This document shows, piece by piece, positions 1 through 7,035 of a stretch of 7,984 nt of DNA. The stretch is from the NCBI GenBank assembly GCA_937863625.1, contig CALMGO010000081.1, positions 1-7,984 on the forward strand, written 5' to 3'. The notes under the pieces are model-generated. The model was not told the DNA's origin and did no database searches. It saw only the letters and a list, made by a program, of their open reading frames with translations. The position numbers and the translations under genes were made by a program. The first letter of the stretch is position 1. Every line of letters starts with the position of its first letter. This stretch comes from an uncultured bacterium (GTDB taxonomy: Bacteria > Planctomycetota > DG-23 > SLPQ01).

Positions 1-162
1 TATCGCGTGTGACGCACTGTAGCGCAGGCGGTCCTCGTCAAAATGGAAACGCGCAGCCTGCGCCATCTCGTCCTCAGCGAGGATTGCACCCAGACTCGCG
101 CTCTCTCCCCCAAAGGCAAAAAGGTCCGCGCGCCAGACGTGGACCTCTGTCGGTGAGGGCAT
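1..162 (-). CDS. 4'-phosphopantetheinyl transferase (Sfp type), N-terminal fragment cut by window edge
   Basis: Sfp-type transferases move phosphopantetheine from CoA onto a serine of a carrier-protein domain. Only the first 54 codons are inside the window; the reading frame runs open off the left edge. The start MPSPTEVHVWRADL, then an acidic DE in AILAEDEMAQAARF, then FDEDRLRYSASHAI match the N-terminal pattern of the family: a V-W-x-A/V-x-L strand, then dE-x-x-R/QA-x-RF, then the RxRY-x-x-SHA segment. The Mg- and CoA-binding residues of the second half are not visible. The ATG at 162 is the first usable start in this frame; the ribosome binding site is weak (a GGCGAG-like run about 8 to 12 bases upstream). 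It starts 50 bases after the A-T-TE synthetase stop, on the same strand, so it is probably co-transcribed with its own carrier-protein substrate. The family call is a motif judgement on a short fragment. Confidence 0.8.
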   Translation of the reverse strand, partial: MPSPTEVHVWRADLFAFGGESASLGAILAEDEMAQAARFHFDEDRLRYSASHAI

Positions 163-212
163 GATGCAACTCTCGCCTACCCTCCAGACGCACCCGCTGC
201 TATCGCCCTTTT

Positions 213-2882
213 TCATCTCGCGCCGCTCCGTCCTCCTTCTGCCGCGATTTTGTCAAAGCATGCCCTAAGCCGCTCGGCTACGAACCTGACATGCGGCTCG
301 TGCAGCATCTCTTCGTGCACACTCTGCACTTCATATACAACGCAGCCGCCTTTCGCGAGTTTCTTCCAGCGAATAGCATGGCCGGACCCCTCTCGTCTTT
401 CCCGTTCAGGCGTGTTGAATATGACGATCGGGCCGTCGTACGGGCCTGGCTTGTGACGCGCCCTCGCGTTCTTGAGCGCCCGCCAGATCACCCTGCTGAC
501 CGGAGTTGAGGCGGAGAGTGCCGTTCCCCTCGGCCCGGGGCTCAGTCTACCGCTCAGTCTGCCAAACCCCTTCTTAAGATAAGCGGACCTCTCATGGCCG
601 GCAAGCCGCCAGAGGTTTCGCGCATGGTCCCACATGTGGTCGGCGAACCGGACGATCCGGCGTTTGAGGTACAAGAGCCAATCAAGAGCATTCCACGGCC
701 CCGGAACATCCATGAGTACGAGAAGTGCGACTTCCTGCCCCGCCTGACGCAGTTGCCGCGCGGCCTCGTACGCGACGTACCCGGATGCGCACTTTCCCCC
801 CAGAAGGTACGGCCCCTCAGGCTGCACGTTCCTTATGAGCTCGACGTACCGTGAAGCAAGCGCATCTATATCAGCAACGGAGCTATTGGCAGGCACCAGA
901 CCCTGGGGGTGAAGTCCGTAGAATGTCTGGTCCGTTCCAACGAGCCTGGCCAGGTTTACAAACACGACAGCATCGGCATTCGCCATGCAGAAGAACGGCA
1001 GCCTGCCGCCGCCCTTTTCAAGCGCCACAATTGAAGGGTACGCTTCGCCGGCTTCTGATTCGAGTACGGCGGCCAGTTTCTCTATCGTCGGAGCCTCGAC
1101 CAGGACAACCACCGGAAGAACCTTGCCAAAGACGGTGCCTATTTCCTGGAAGATGCGCGCCGCCAGAAGCGAGTAGCCGCCTAAGTCGAAGAAATTGTCG
1201 CGCACGCCCACCCTTTCGAGTCCCAGTTCGGCTGCCCAGATGGTTGCCAGCTTCTCCTCGGTCGGAGTCCTTGCGGCGACGTATTCGGCCTTCTGCTGAG
1301 TCTGCGCCGCTTTCTCCCCCGTCAGGCCGAGTTTCTCCGCAAGCCCAATCCGCTGAAGTTTGCCTGTGGGGCCTTTGGGTATTTCTTTTAGAAACACGAC
1401 GTGCCTCGGCACTTTGAAGTCAGCAAGCCGCCATGCGGCGTATTCGCGGATTTCCGTTTCCGTCGCCGAGGCGCCTTCCTTCAGGACAAGCGCGACGCCT
1501 ATTTCTTCGCCCAGCCTTTCGTCCGGAACGGCGAAAGTCACCACCTGCGCCACCGCCGCATGGTCCAACAGAACCTCGTCCACTTCTCTCGGAGATATCT
1601 TCTCGCCCGCGCGGTTAATGATCTCCTTTAGCCGTCCGGTCAGGAAGAGGTAATCGTCCTCGTCGAAATACCCCTCGTCGCCGGTCCGAAACCACCCTCC
1701 GGTGAACGCATCGGCGTTGGCTTTCGGATTGGCAACGTAGCCCCTGGTGACATTGGCCCCGCGGATGACGATTTCCCCGGTCTTCCCGCGCTCCAGGAGG
1801 CTGCCCGCCGCGTCCATAACGGCCACGTCGGGCCCGGAGGCCACGCCAACGCTTCCCGGCTTTCGAACGGCGGGCGGCAGTGGGTTGCTTGCCATCTGGT
1901 GCGAGGCCTCAGTCATCCCGTATGACTCGATTAATGGCGCGTTAAACGCCCGTTCAAGTTCCGCCATCACCTGCGGCGGCATTGACGACGACGATGAACG
2001 TATGAGCCTCAGAGGGTTTCGCTCGATTATCCCGGTGTTAGCCCTCGCCCTCTGAAGTATCGCCTGGTGCATTGTGGGAACCGCCGTGTACCACGTCGGG
2101 GCGCATTCGTCCATCCACTCGAAAAACCTCGGCGCAAGAAACCCCGGCGTACAGATGACTTGCGCCCCCGTCCAAAGTGAACTCAGAAGCGCCCCTATAA
2201 GCCCGTGAATGTGGAAAAGCGGCATGATGTTCAAGCACCGGTCTTTTGGCGTGAGCGAGAGCGCCCTGCTCACGTTTGCGCCTGATGTGCATATATTAAG
2301 ATGCGTGAGCGGCACCATCTTCGGCCGCGACGTAGTGCCGGAAGTGTGAAGAACAAGAGCCACGTCGTCCGCCTCGGCGGGACCGTCGAGAGACTCGTCG
2401 GCCGCGGCCTCCGCCGCAAGTGAGAATGCCCCCGCCGCCGCCTGCTCGCGAGGCGAGAGCTCTACCACCATCACGCCTCGCGCCCGGGCCACCTTGCGCG
2501 CGTCCGACTCCATCCCGTGCGCGATGATGAGGGCCTTTGCGTCGAGGTCCGAGAGGTAAAATTCGTACTCCGCCTCACGATACGCCGGATTAAGAGGAGC
2601 CGCCGTGGCATACGACGAAACAGCCGCAAATGCAGCGGCCATCTCGGGCCCATTGGGCAAAACGATGGCCACACGGTCGTTTCGCCCAATTCCCAGCGAG
2701 CGAAGCGTGCGCCCGGTCGCGTCGATCTGCGACAGGAGCATCACATAAGTCATCCCAGAGCGCTCCGGCGCGCCAAGCGCAATCGCGTCAGGCGTCGAGG
2801 CGGCATGGCGGGAAATTACGCCTCTCACCGTATCGGCGCCCGGCACATCCATGTTTTCGGCTTGAATTCCCCCACCGGTCAT
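213..2882 (-). CDS. NRPS-like A-T-TE enzyme: Pcs60/AAE3-type adenylation domain, carrier protein, Cys-type thioesterase
   Basis: Single 889-residue module that should activate a carboxylic acid as acyl-AMP, load it on a carrier arm and release or transfer it. Residues 1-520 are an AMP-forming ligase: P-loop HTSGTTSRPK (179-188), YGMTE (321-325), TGD (400-402), GRLKE (416-420), GEK (426-428) and the C-terminal lysine K508 in PTGKLQ. HTSGTTSRPK, WYTAVPT, TEASHQMASNPLP and GEKISPREVD closely resemble Pcs60/AAE3 oxalyl-CoA synthetases. Residues about 540-610 are a carrier domain, DNFFDLGGYSLLA, with Ser571 as phosphopantetheine site. Residues about 625-880 are an alpha/beta-hydrolase thioesterase with elbow GGKCASG (Cys698), Asp725 in LVLMDVPGP and His856 in VHEEML; 730-810 is a basic lid-like insertion. 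There is no condensation or ketosynthase domain. The ATG at 2882 follows AAGGGG five bases upstream. No signal peptide; cytoplasmic. Substrate and product are unknown. Confidence 0.9.
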   Translation of the reverse strand: MTGGGIQAENMDVPGADTVRGVISRHAASTPDAIALGAPERSGMTYVMLLSQIDATGRTLRSLGIGRNDRVAIVLPNGPEMAAAFAAVSSYATAAPLNPAYREAEYEFYLSDLDAKALIIAHGMESDARKVARARGVMVVELSPREQAAAGAFSLAAEAAADESLDGPAEADDVALVLHTSGTTSRPKMVPLTHLNICTSGANVSRALSLTPKDRCLNIMPLFHIHGLIGALLSSLWTGAQVICTPGFLAPRFFEWMDECAPTWYTAVPTMHQAILQRARANTGIIERNPLRLIRSSSSSMPPQVMAELERAFNAPLIESYGMTEASHQMASNPLPPAVRKPGSVGVASGPDVAVMDAAGSLLERGKTGEIVIRGANVTRGYVANPKANADAFTGGWFRTGDEGYFDEDDYLFLTGRLKEIINRAGEKISPREVDEVLLDHAAVAQVVTFAVPDERLGEEIGVALVLKEGASATETEIREYAAWRLADFKVPRHVVFLKEIPKGPTGKLQRIGLAEKLGLTGEKAAQTQQKAEYVAARTPTEEKLATIWAAELGLERVGVRDNFFDLGGYSLLAARIFQEIGTVFGKVLPVVVLVEAPTIEKLAAVLESEAGEAYPSIVALEKGGGRLPFFCMANADAVVFVNLARLVGTDQTFYGLHPQGLVPANSSVADIDALASRYVELIRNVQPEGPYLLGGKCASGYVAYEAARQLRQAGQEVALLVLMDVPGPWNALDWLLYLKRRIVRFADHMWDHARNLWRLAGHERSAYLKKGFGRLSGRLSPGPRGTALSASTPVSRVIWRALKNARARHKPGPYDGPIVIFNTPERERREGSGHAIRWKKLAKGGCVVYEVQSVHEEMLHEPHVRFVAERLRACFDKIAAEGGRSGAR

Positions 2883-2929
2883 TGCAGCCCCTTAACAGTC
2901 TCAGAACAGATTCGCGGTTTTCCAGACGT

Positions 2930-2957
2930 AGTCTAATCCTTCGCGCAGCGCCGTCAA
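2930..2957 (-). promoter_or_regulatory. Candidate sigma70-type promoter for the A-T-TE / phosphopantetheinyl transferase genes
   Basis: Read on the minus strand, TTGACG (complement of 2952-2957, 5 of 6 to TTGACA) is followed after 16 bases by TAGACT (complement of 2930-2935, 4 of 6 to TATAAT). Transcription would start near 2923, giving a leader of roughly 40 bases before the ATG at 2882. Prediction by eye only. Confidence 0.45.
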
Positions 2958-2989
2958 GTTTGCCTGAAACGTCATCGTTCGGTAGCCTA

Positions 2990-3017
2990 TCGACCTGTCG
3001 CATGTGCTCACTATAAT
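2990..3017 (+). promoter_or_regulatory. Candidate sigma70-type promoter for the GH36-like gene
   Basis: A perfect TATAAT lies at 3012-3017, with TCGACC (4 of 6 to TTGACA) at 2990-2995 after a 16-base spacer. The start of transcription would be near 3024, about 50 bases before the GTG start at 3076. A perfect -10 box in this GC-rich sequence and in the correct intergenic position is notable; the -35 box is only moderate. Confidence 0.5.
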
Positions 3018-3063
3018 CGTTTAGGGTCTTGGCCCGTTACCTGTCTAAGGCGCCGTCTTGAAT

Positions 3064-3068
3064 GGGAG
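3064..3068 (+). promoter_or_regulatory. Ribosome binding site that favours the GTG start at 3076
   Basis: GGGAG at 3064-3068 sits seven bases before GTG at 3076. The longer in-frame alternative is TTG at 3058, which has only AAGG (3047-3050) seven to eight bases ahead of it. The stronger Shine-Dalgarno match and the better start codon favour GTG; only six residues differ. Confidence 0.55.
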
Positions 3069-3075
3069 TGTTGCC

Positions 3076-4857
3076 GTGCCTTCAATTGTACACATATCCG
3101 CCGCCGGTTTCGAACTCTACCTTGAGGGAAATGCCGGTTCCGCGGAGGTGTCTCTCTCCGTCGAAGAGATCGCCGAGGGACTGACACACGTGAATTTCTC
3201 GTTTCGCTCGCCACAGCCGACCCGCCCGAGCTCCCTGCGGCTCGTCTGGCACCTCCCTCTCGCGGGTATTCATCTGCGCTGGTTCCCAGGTTCAGGGACA
3301 GACCGCACGCTACTGGCAGAGTGGCGCGCCCGACGCGTTTGCGACAGCAGAAACACGCTTAACGCTCCCGTGTATGCCCTCTTTGACTCCGCTGATAGAA
3401 ACTCTCTGACCTTCGCCCTCTCCGACGCGCTGAATGCCACGCGTCTTGCCGCCGGGGTCGTCGAGGAAACAGCCTCTGTCAAGTGCGAAGTCACGCTTTT
3501 TGCCGAGTCTTCGGCGCCTCTGGTCGCCTACGACGTGACGCTTCGACTCGACACGAGGCCCGTGCCCTGGCACAAGACCCTCGCCGATACCTCCGACTGG
3601 TGGGCCTCAATGCCGTCATGCGCGCCCGCGCCCGTCCCGGATCATGCGCGTCTGCCCATGTATTCCTCGTGGTACAGTTTTCACCAGCGCCTCTCGCCGA
3701 CGGCTATTTTAGAACAGTGCCTCACTGCAAAAGGCCTCGGCATGGAATCGATCATAGTGGATGACGGCTGGCAGACCGACGACAACAGCCGCGGATACGC
3801 ATTTTGCGGAGACTGGCTGGTCACAAAATCCAAATTCCCCGCTTTCGCCGCCCATGTCAAGAGCGTTCACGATGCCGGCATGAAGTATATCCTCTGGTTT
3901 TCAGTGCCCTTCGTCGGCATCCACTCCAAGGCGTATGCGCGCTTTCGAGACAAGGTGCTGAACCCCGCCTCCACTGATGGTTGGTTCGTCCTCGACCCGC
4001 GTTTCCGCGAAGTCCGCGAGTACCTCGTCGGCCTGTACGAAAAAACCGTCGTGGAATACGGCCTCGACGGCCTCAAACTCGATTTCGTCGATACCTTCGA
4101 GCTCACCCCCGAAACGCGAGACTCTTTCGGTGGAGGACGCGACATCGATTCGGTGCCGGAGGCGGTTGACCGTCTCCTGACCGACACCATGAGCAGTCTT
4201 CGCGCCATCAATCCCAATATCCTCATCGAGTTTCGCCAGAGTTACATCGGCCCAATGATGCGGAAGTACGGCAATATGTTTCGCGCCGGCGACGTCCCGG
4301 GCGACTACCATGGGAATCGCATCAGCACAGTCGACATACGCCTTATCTCCGGCTCCACACCCGCGCACTCCGACATGGTCATGTGGCATCCGCAGGACAG
4401 CGTCGAGAGCGCAGCCATGCAGCTTATCCACACGCTTTTCAGTGTGCCGCAGGTGAGCATGCTCCTCGACCGCATACCGACGGAGCACGTCGAGATGCTC
4501 CGCTTTTACCTCGCGTTCTGGCGGCAGCACAGGGATGTCCTTCTTGACGGCATTTTCGAGCCAGCCGGACCGGGGATGCTCTATCCAGTCGTTATCGCCC
4601 GTAACGAGGCTAAACTCGTCGCCGCCGTCTATGCGGACGCTCCGGTTCGCATGGCCTCCGGGGCGCCTGCGACGCTCATCTTCGTAAACGGGACGTTCGT
4701 CGACAGGCTCATCGTTGACCTTTCCGAGCCGGTGGGGGAAAAGACTCTTACGGTGCTTTCATGCAGGGGCGAGAAACTCCGGCGTGAAACTGTACGTCTT
4801 GCGGCGGGAGTAAACGTCGTGGCGGTACCGCCAGCGGGCGTGGCCGTTATCGAGTAG
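3076..4857 (+). CDS. GH36-family alpha-galactosidase-like glycoside hydrolase
   Basis: GH36 enzymes are retaining alpha-galactosidases and relatives, including raffinose-synthase-like proteins; the expected reaction is removal of terminal alpha-galactose. With the GTG start the protein has 593 residues, shorter than many GH36 enzymes of about 700. A beta-rich N-terminal region (about 1-180) precedes a TIM barrel (about 190-510) and a short beta C-terminal domain. Visible motifs are YSSWYSFHQ at the barrel entrance, IIVDDGWQ (226-233), GDWLVTKSKFP (245-255), GLDGLKLDF with the predicted nucleophile Asp336, and MFRAGDVPGD with Asp406 (or Asp410) as likely acid/base. HSDMVMW then QDSVE follows the pattern of bacterial GH36 relatives. 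There is no signal peptide, so it should act on internal substrate. It is transcribed divergently from the A-T-TE gene and converges on the URO-D gene. An in-frame TTG at 3058 would add six residues. Exact sugar specificity is not readable. Confidence 0.85.
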   Translation: MPSIVHISAAGFELYLEGNAGSAEVSLSVEEIAEGLTHVNFSFRSPQPTRPSSLRLVWHLPLAGIHLRWFPGSGTDRTLLAEWRARRVCDSRNTLNAPVYALFDSADRNSLTFALSDALNATRLAAGVVEETASVKCEVTLFAESSAPLVAYDVTLRLDTRPVPWHKTLADTSDWWASMPSCAPAPVPDHARLPMYSSWYSFHQRLSPTAILEQCLTAKGLGMESIIVDDGWQTDDNSRGYAFCGDWLVTKSKFPAFAAHVKSVHDAGMKYILWFSVPFVGIHSKAYARFRDKVLNPASTDGWFVLDPRFREVREYLVGLYEKTVVEYGLDGLKLDFVDTFELTPETRDSFGGGRDIDSVPEAVDRLLTDTMSSLRAINPNILIEFRQSYIGPMMRKYGNMFRAGDVPGDYHGNRISTVDIRLISGSTPAHSDMVMWHPQDSVESAAMQLIHTLFSVPQVSMLLDRIPTEHVEMLRFYLAFWRQHRDVLLDGIFEPAGPGMLYPVVIARNEAKLVAAVYADAPVRMASGAPATLIFVNGTFVDRLIVDLSEPVGEKTLTVLSCRGEKLRRETVRLAAGVNVVAVPPAGVAVIE

Positions 4858-4883
4858 GCTGGAAACCCGCGCGAAACAGCCTA
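4855..4883. terminator. Inverted repeat across two convergent stop codons, possible weak bidirectional terminator
   Basis: TAGGCTG at 4855-4861 and CAGCCTA at 4877-4883 form a perfect 7-bp stem around a 15-base loop. The left arm begins with the TAG stop of the GH36-like gene and the right arm ends with the complement of the TAG stop of the URO-D-like gene. Placement between convergent genes fits a shared transcription end. There is no clear U-tract on either side (TCTCTTC on the plus side), so this is a weak intrinsic terminator at best. Confidence 0.35.
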
Positions 4884-5978
4884 TCTCTTCGCGTATTCCC
4901 GAGAGTACTCGATATAGCGCTTCACCGCCTCGCCGGGGACATTCCAAGGGATGTGGTTGCCGATGCACATCATGTAGCCGAGGGTCTCTTTCGAAGTCTC
5001 GACCATGTCGAGCACCATCGCCTTTATCTCGTTGGCGTTGTTACGGCAGAGTACGCGGTTGTCACCCTCGCCGGCGAGAAAGCAGTTATTGTGCCTGCGA
5101 GCTATTGACTTGAAATCGGTATACGGCTCGGTGATTATCCCCCGCGCCCCGCAGGCAATCACGTCATCGGCGTGCGCGTCTATTTTCCCATCCACCATGA
5201 AGATGACTTCCTTGCCTGCGTCCTTTACTATCCCCCAAAACTCCTCGTATCGCGGGAATATGTACTTATGCATCCACTGCGGCGAACACGTCGGGCCCCG
5301 CGACGTCACGATGTCATCGTGACAGCAGACGAAATTTACCGGCAGCCTCGCAAATACGCGGAAGACCCGCCTGTTTATCTCGGCAAATTCGTCCATAATC
5401 CGCTCAAAGCGTTCGTCCAGGCAAGTTTCCATGAACAGTTCCCACCCGAACGTCAAAAGCGGCCACATGAACATCGTATTGTAGAACCCGACCATCGCGT
5501 CCGAGCCTTCGGGCGCCCTATCACCCCACTCGGCGGGCCATTTGCTCCGGTAGTACTCGTAGAGCTTATCCTCGTGGCGATAGTCGTGCGATTCGACTAC
5601 AGGTATGTCGGTATAGTCCCCCTGCTCAAGCGGGGAGAATGCAAAGACCTCGTCGGCAGTCCTGAAAGTGTGCCCCCAATCCCACTGCCAGCTTTCGCCC
5701 TCGCCCCATCGGACATGAGTATGCGCTTTCGCCTCCTGCACCGCATCGCCGGCCTCTCCATAATCGCCCGGCTTTGGTATCGCTGTGTCGCTTTCCGGGA
5801 CGGCAAGGTCGAGTTCCGGGTAGAGCTCGCGCATCCTGAGGCGGCACTCCCGCGGGTGCGCGTAGTAGTCGATGCCTGTAAGGTATGTCTCGGCGTCCGG
5901 GTTGGACCAGTGTTCCCAGTGAGGTACGCGTTTGGGACCCAGCCCCATGTAGGCCAGGTACTTGTCGGTGCGCGCCAA
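4881..5978 (-). CDS. Uroporphyrinogen-decarboxylase (URO-D) superfamily protein, not HemE; possible methyltransferase-like
   Basis: A 365-residue protein of the URO-D / cobalamin-methyltransferase (MtaA, CmuA) fold. It opens with RVPHWEHWSNPDAE, the pattern of environmental URO-D paralogues, and lacks the N-terminal RQAGR signature of true HemE. Further on are VCCHDDIVTSRG (217-228), VIFMVDGKIDAHADDVI (258-274), GARGIITEP (278-286), LAGEGDNRVL (301-310) and the C-terminal GNHIPWNVPGEAVKRYIEY (340-358), all in the order usual for this superfamily. Where many relatives have a H-x-D/C-G metal-binding type segment, this protein has MVDG (261-264), so the usual His seems missing. The start is TTG at 5978, preceded by AGGGAG six bases upstream; an in-frame ATG lies at 5948 (residue 11). 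It follows the fucosidase-like gene after 49 bases and is probably the last gene of that operon. Substrate and cofactor are unknown; heme synthesis is unlikely. Confidence 0.8.
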   Translation of the reverse strand: MARTDKYLAYMGLGPKRVPHWEHWSNPDAETYLTGIDYYAHPRECRLRMRELYPELDLAVPESDTAIPKPGDYGEAGDAVQEAKAHTHVRWGEGESWQWDWGHTFRTADEVFAFSPLEQGDYTDIPVVESHDYRHEDKLYEYYRSKWPAEWGDRAPEGSDAMVGFYNTMFMWPLLTFGWELFMETCLDERFERIMDEFAEINRRVFRVFARLPVNFVCCHDDIVTSRGPTCSPQWMHKYIFPRYEEFWGIVKDAGKEVIFMVDGKIDAHADDVIACGARGIITEPYTDFKSIARRHNNCFLAGEGDNRVLCRNNANEIKAMVLDMVETSKETLGYMMCIGNHIPWNVPGEAVKRYIEYSREYAKR

Positions 5979-5984
5979 CGGATT

Positions 5985-5990
5985 CTCCCT
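5985..5990 (-). promoter_or_regulatory. Ribosome binding site supporting the TTG start of the URO-D-like gene
   Basis: On the minus strand AGGGAG (complement of 5985-5990) lies six bases before TTG at 5978. This near-ideal site supports a rare TTG start over the ATG at 5948, which would remove ten residues. Confidence 0.6.
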
Positions 5991-6027
5991 GCTATACGGT
6001 TGCCATCGTTTCGCCGGCCCCGGGGGT

Positions 6028-7011
6028 TCAGCGTTTAAGGCCCCTTTTTATCTCGCGAAGCACTCTCGCCTCATCGGGATGTATGTCACCCCATGGTCTC
6101 GGCCCTACGTTCAAGAGGAATGTCGCGCCGAGAGCGTTGGCTTTTTGAAGCGCCGCGGAAATATCCTCAGCGCTTTTTATCGAATGGCTTGCGGGAGTAT
6201 ATGACCAACCGCTGTTGACGTTCCACCAGACGGCTTTGGCTTTGTCGCCGACCTCGGTCGTGTTGAAGCCTATCTTGTTCTCTCCCGGCAGGTCCAGTTC
6301 CCATATCTGGCAGTCTTCGCCTTTGAGGGGGAGGATGTGCGTATTGTTTATGATCACCGTGTCGGCCTGCAGACCGTGGATGAGGTCAAACGTGCCGGCC
6401 AGGTCCCATTTGCCCCCTGGAGCAAAATACGCATCAGACTCGTCAAACTCCTGCCTCGGCCAGTACCCGTCAAAGGCCACCGCACCCACTCTCCCGTAGT
6501 CGGTCAAAAGTTCCTTCAACTGCGCCTGGTAATACTCCACATACGCAGGCCAGTCGTTTCTGTATGCAGGATGAGTCCAGTCCAGAAGCGAGTAGTAGTA
6601 GCAGAGCGTGAGGCCTCGCGCGGACAACGCCTCGGACAGTTCGCCGATGACATCGCGGCCGAGGGGCGTATTGGTCACCTTGAAATCCGACAGTTTCGTG
6701 TCCCAGAGCGAGAACCCGTCATGGTGCTTGGTCGTGATGAAAAGGAACTTCTGGCCGCTCTCGAGCATCAGGTCAGCCCATTCCTCCGCGGAAAAGCGCT
6801 CCGCGCGAAAACGCTTCATGAGCCGACGATAGACCTCGTGCTCGATCTTCTCCGTGTGCATCACCCATTCGCCGTGCCCTATAAGGGAATACAGCCCCCA
6901 ATGCACCGAGAGCCCGTACGCGGCCTCCTGAAACCACGCCAGACCCTCAGGCGTCGCTTCGAGCTTCGCCCCGCTTGTGTCCTCGGCCTTGTACTCCTTG
7001 ACAGTCTTCAT
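6028..7011 (-). CDS. GH29-family alpha-L-fucosidase-like glycoside hydrolase, short form
   Basis: GH29 enzymes are retaining alpha-L-fucosidases. The 327-residue protein is essentially the catalytic barrel alone; many family members reach 440 residues or more with a C-terminal beta domain and a signal peptide, both absent here, so it is probably cytoplasmic. Landmarks are YGLSVHWGLYSL (32-43), FITTKHHDGFSLWDTKLSDF (91-110), CYYYSLLDW (137-145), VGAVAFDGYW (175-184) with the predicted nucleophile Asp181, WELDLPGEN (237-245), NVNSGWSY (264-271) and LLNVGPRPWGDI (299-310). The usual W-F-D-G around the nucleophile reads A-F-D-G. The general acid/base of GH29 varies between members and cannot be named safely. 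The ATG at 7011 has TGGAGGA nine bases upstream. It begins 24 bases after the aminotransferase stop and precedes the URO-D gene, so it is likely the middle gene of an operon. Other alpha-linked deoxysugars remain possible substrates. Confidence 0.87.
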   Translation of the reverse strand: MKTVKEYKAEDTSGAKLEATPEGLAWFQEAAYGLSVHWGLYSLIGHGEWVMHTEKIEHEVYRRLMKRFRAERFSAEEWADLMLESGQKFLFITTKHHDGFSLWDTKLSDFKVTNTPLGRDVIGELSEALSARGLTLCYYYSLLDWTHPAYRNDWPAYVEYYQAQLKELLTDYGRVGAVAFDGYWPRQEFDESDAYFAPGGKWDLAGTFDLIHGLQADTVIINNTHILPLKGEDCQIWELDLPGENKIGFNTTEVGDKAKAVWWNVNSGWSYTPASHSIKSAEDISAALQKANALGATFLLNVGPRPWGDIHPDEARVLREIKRGLKR

Positions 7012-7035
7012 TGCAGTGCTTCCTCCACTGGTTTC

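Noticed and set aside
851..1417. A 188-codon open frame on the plus strand inside the A-T-TE gene
   Set aside because: Antisense to the carrier and adenylation domains; Arg/Pro/Ser-rich translation characteristic of a spurious frame.
2964..2980. TGAAACG-tcat-CGTTCG as a possible LacI-type operator
   Set aside because: Only four base pairs of each arm match and the central spacing is wrong for that family; no regulator gene is in view.
3901..4530. A 209-codon open frame on the minus strand inside the GH36-like gene
   Set aside because: Complete overlap with the catalytic barrel of a well-supported gene, and no recognisable domain or ribosome binding site.
4820..4833. A 14-bp perfect palindrome TGGCGGTACCGCCA near the 3' end of the GH36-like gene
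   Set aside because: About one half such palindrome is expected by chance in 8 kb, and it lies within coding sequence with ordinary codons.
4881..5978. Annotation as heme-biosynthetic uroporphyrinogen decarboxylase HemE
   Set aside because: The N-terminal RQAGR signature of HemE is absent and the context contains no tetrapyrrole genes.
6011..6027. GC-rich CCCCGGGG run between the fucosidase-like and URO-D-like genes as a terminator
   Set aside because: The palindrome has no loop and no following T-run, and the genes are close enough to be co-transcribed.
5172..6038. A 288-codon open frame on the plus strand opposite the URO-D-like gene
   Set aside because: It lies antisense to a gene with clear family motifs; its translation is basic and low in recognisable motifs, typical of shadow frames in GC-rich sequence.
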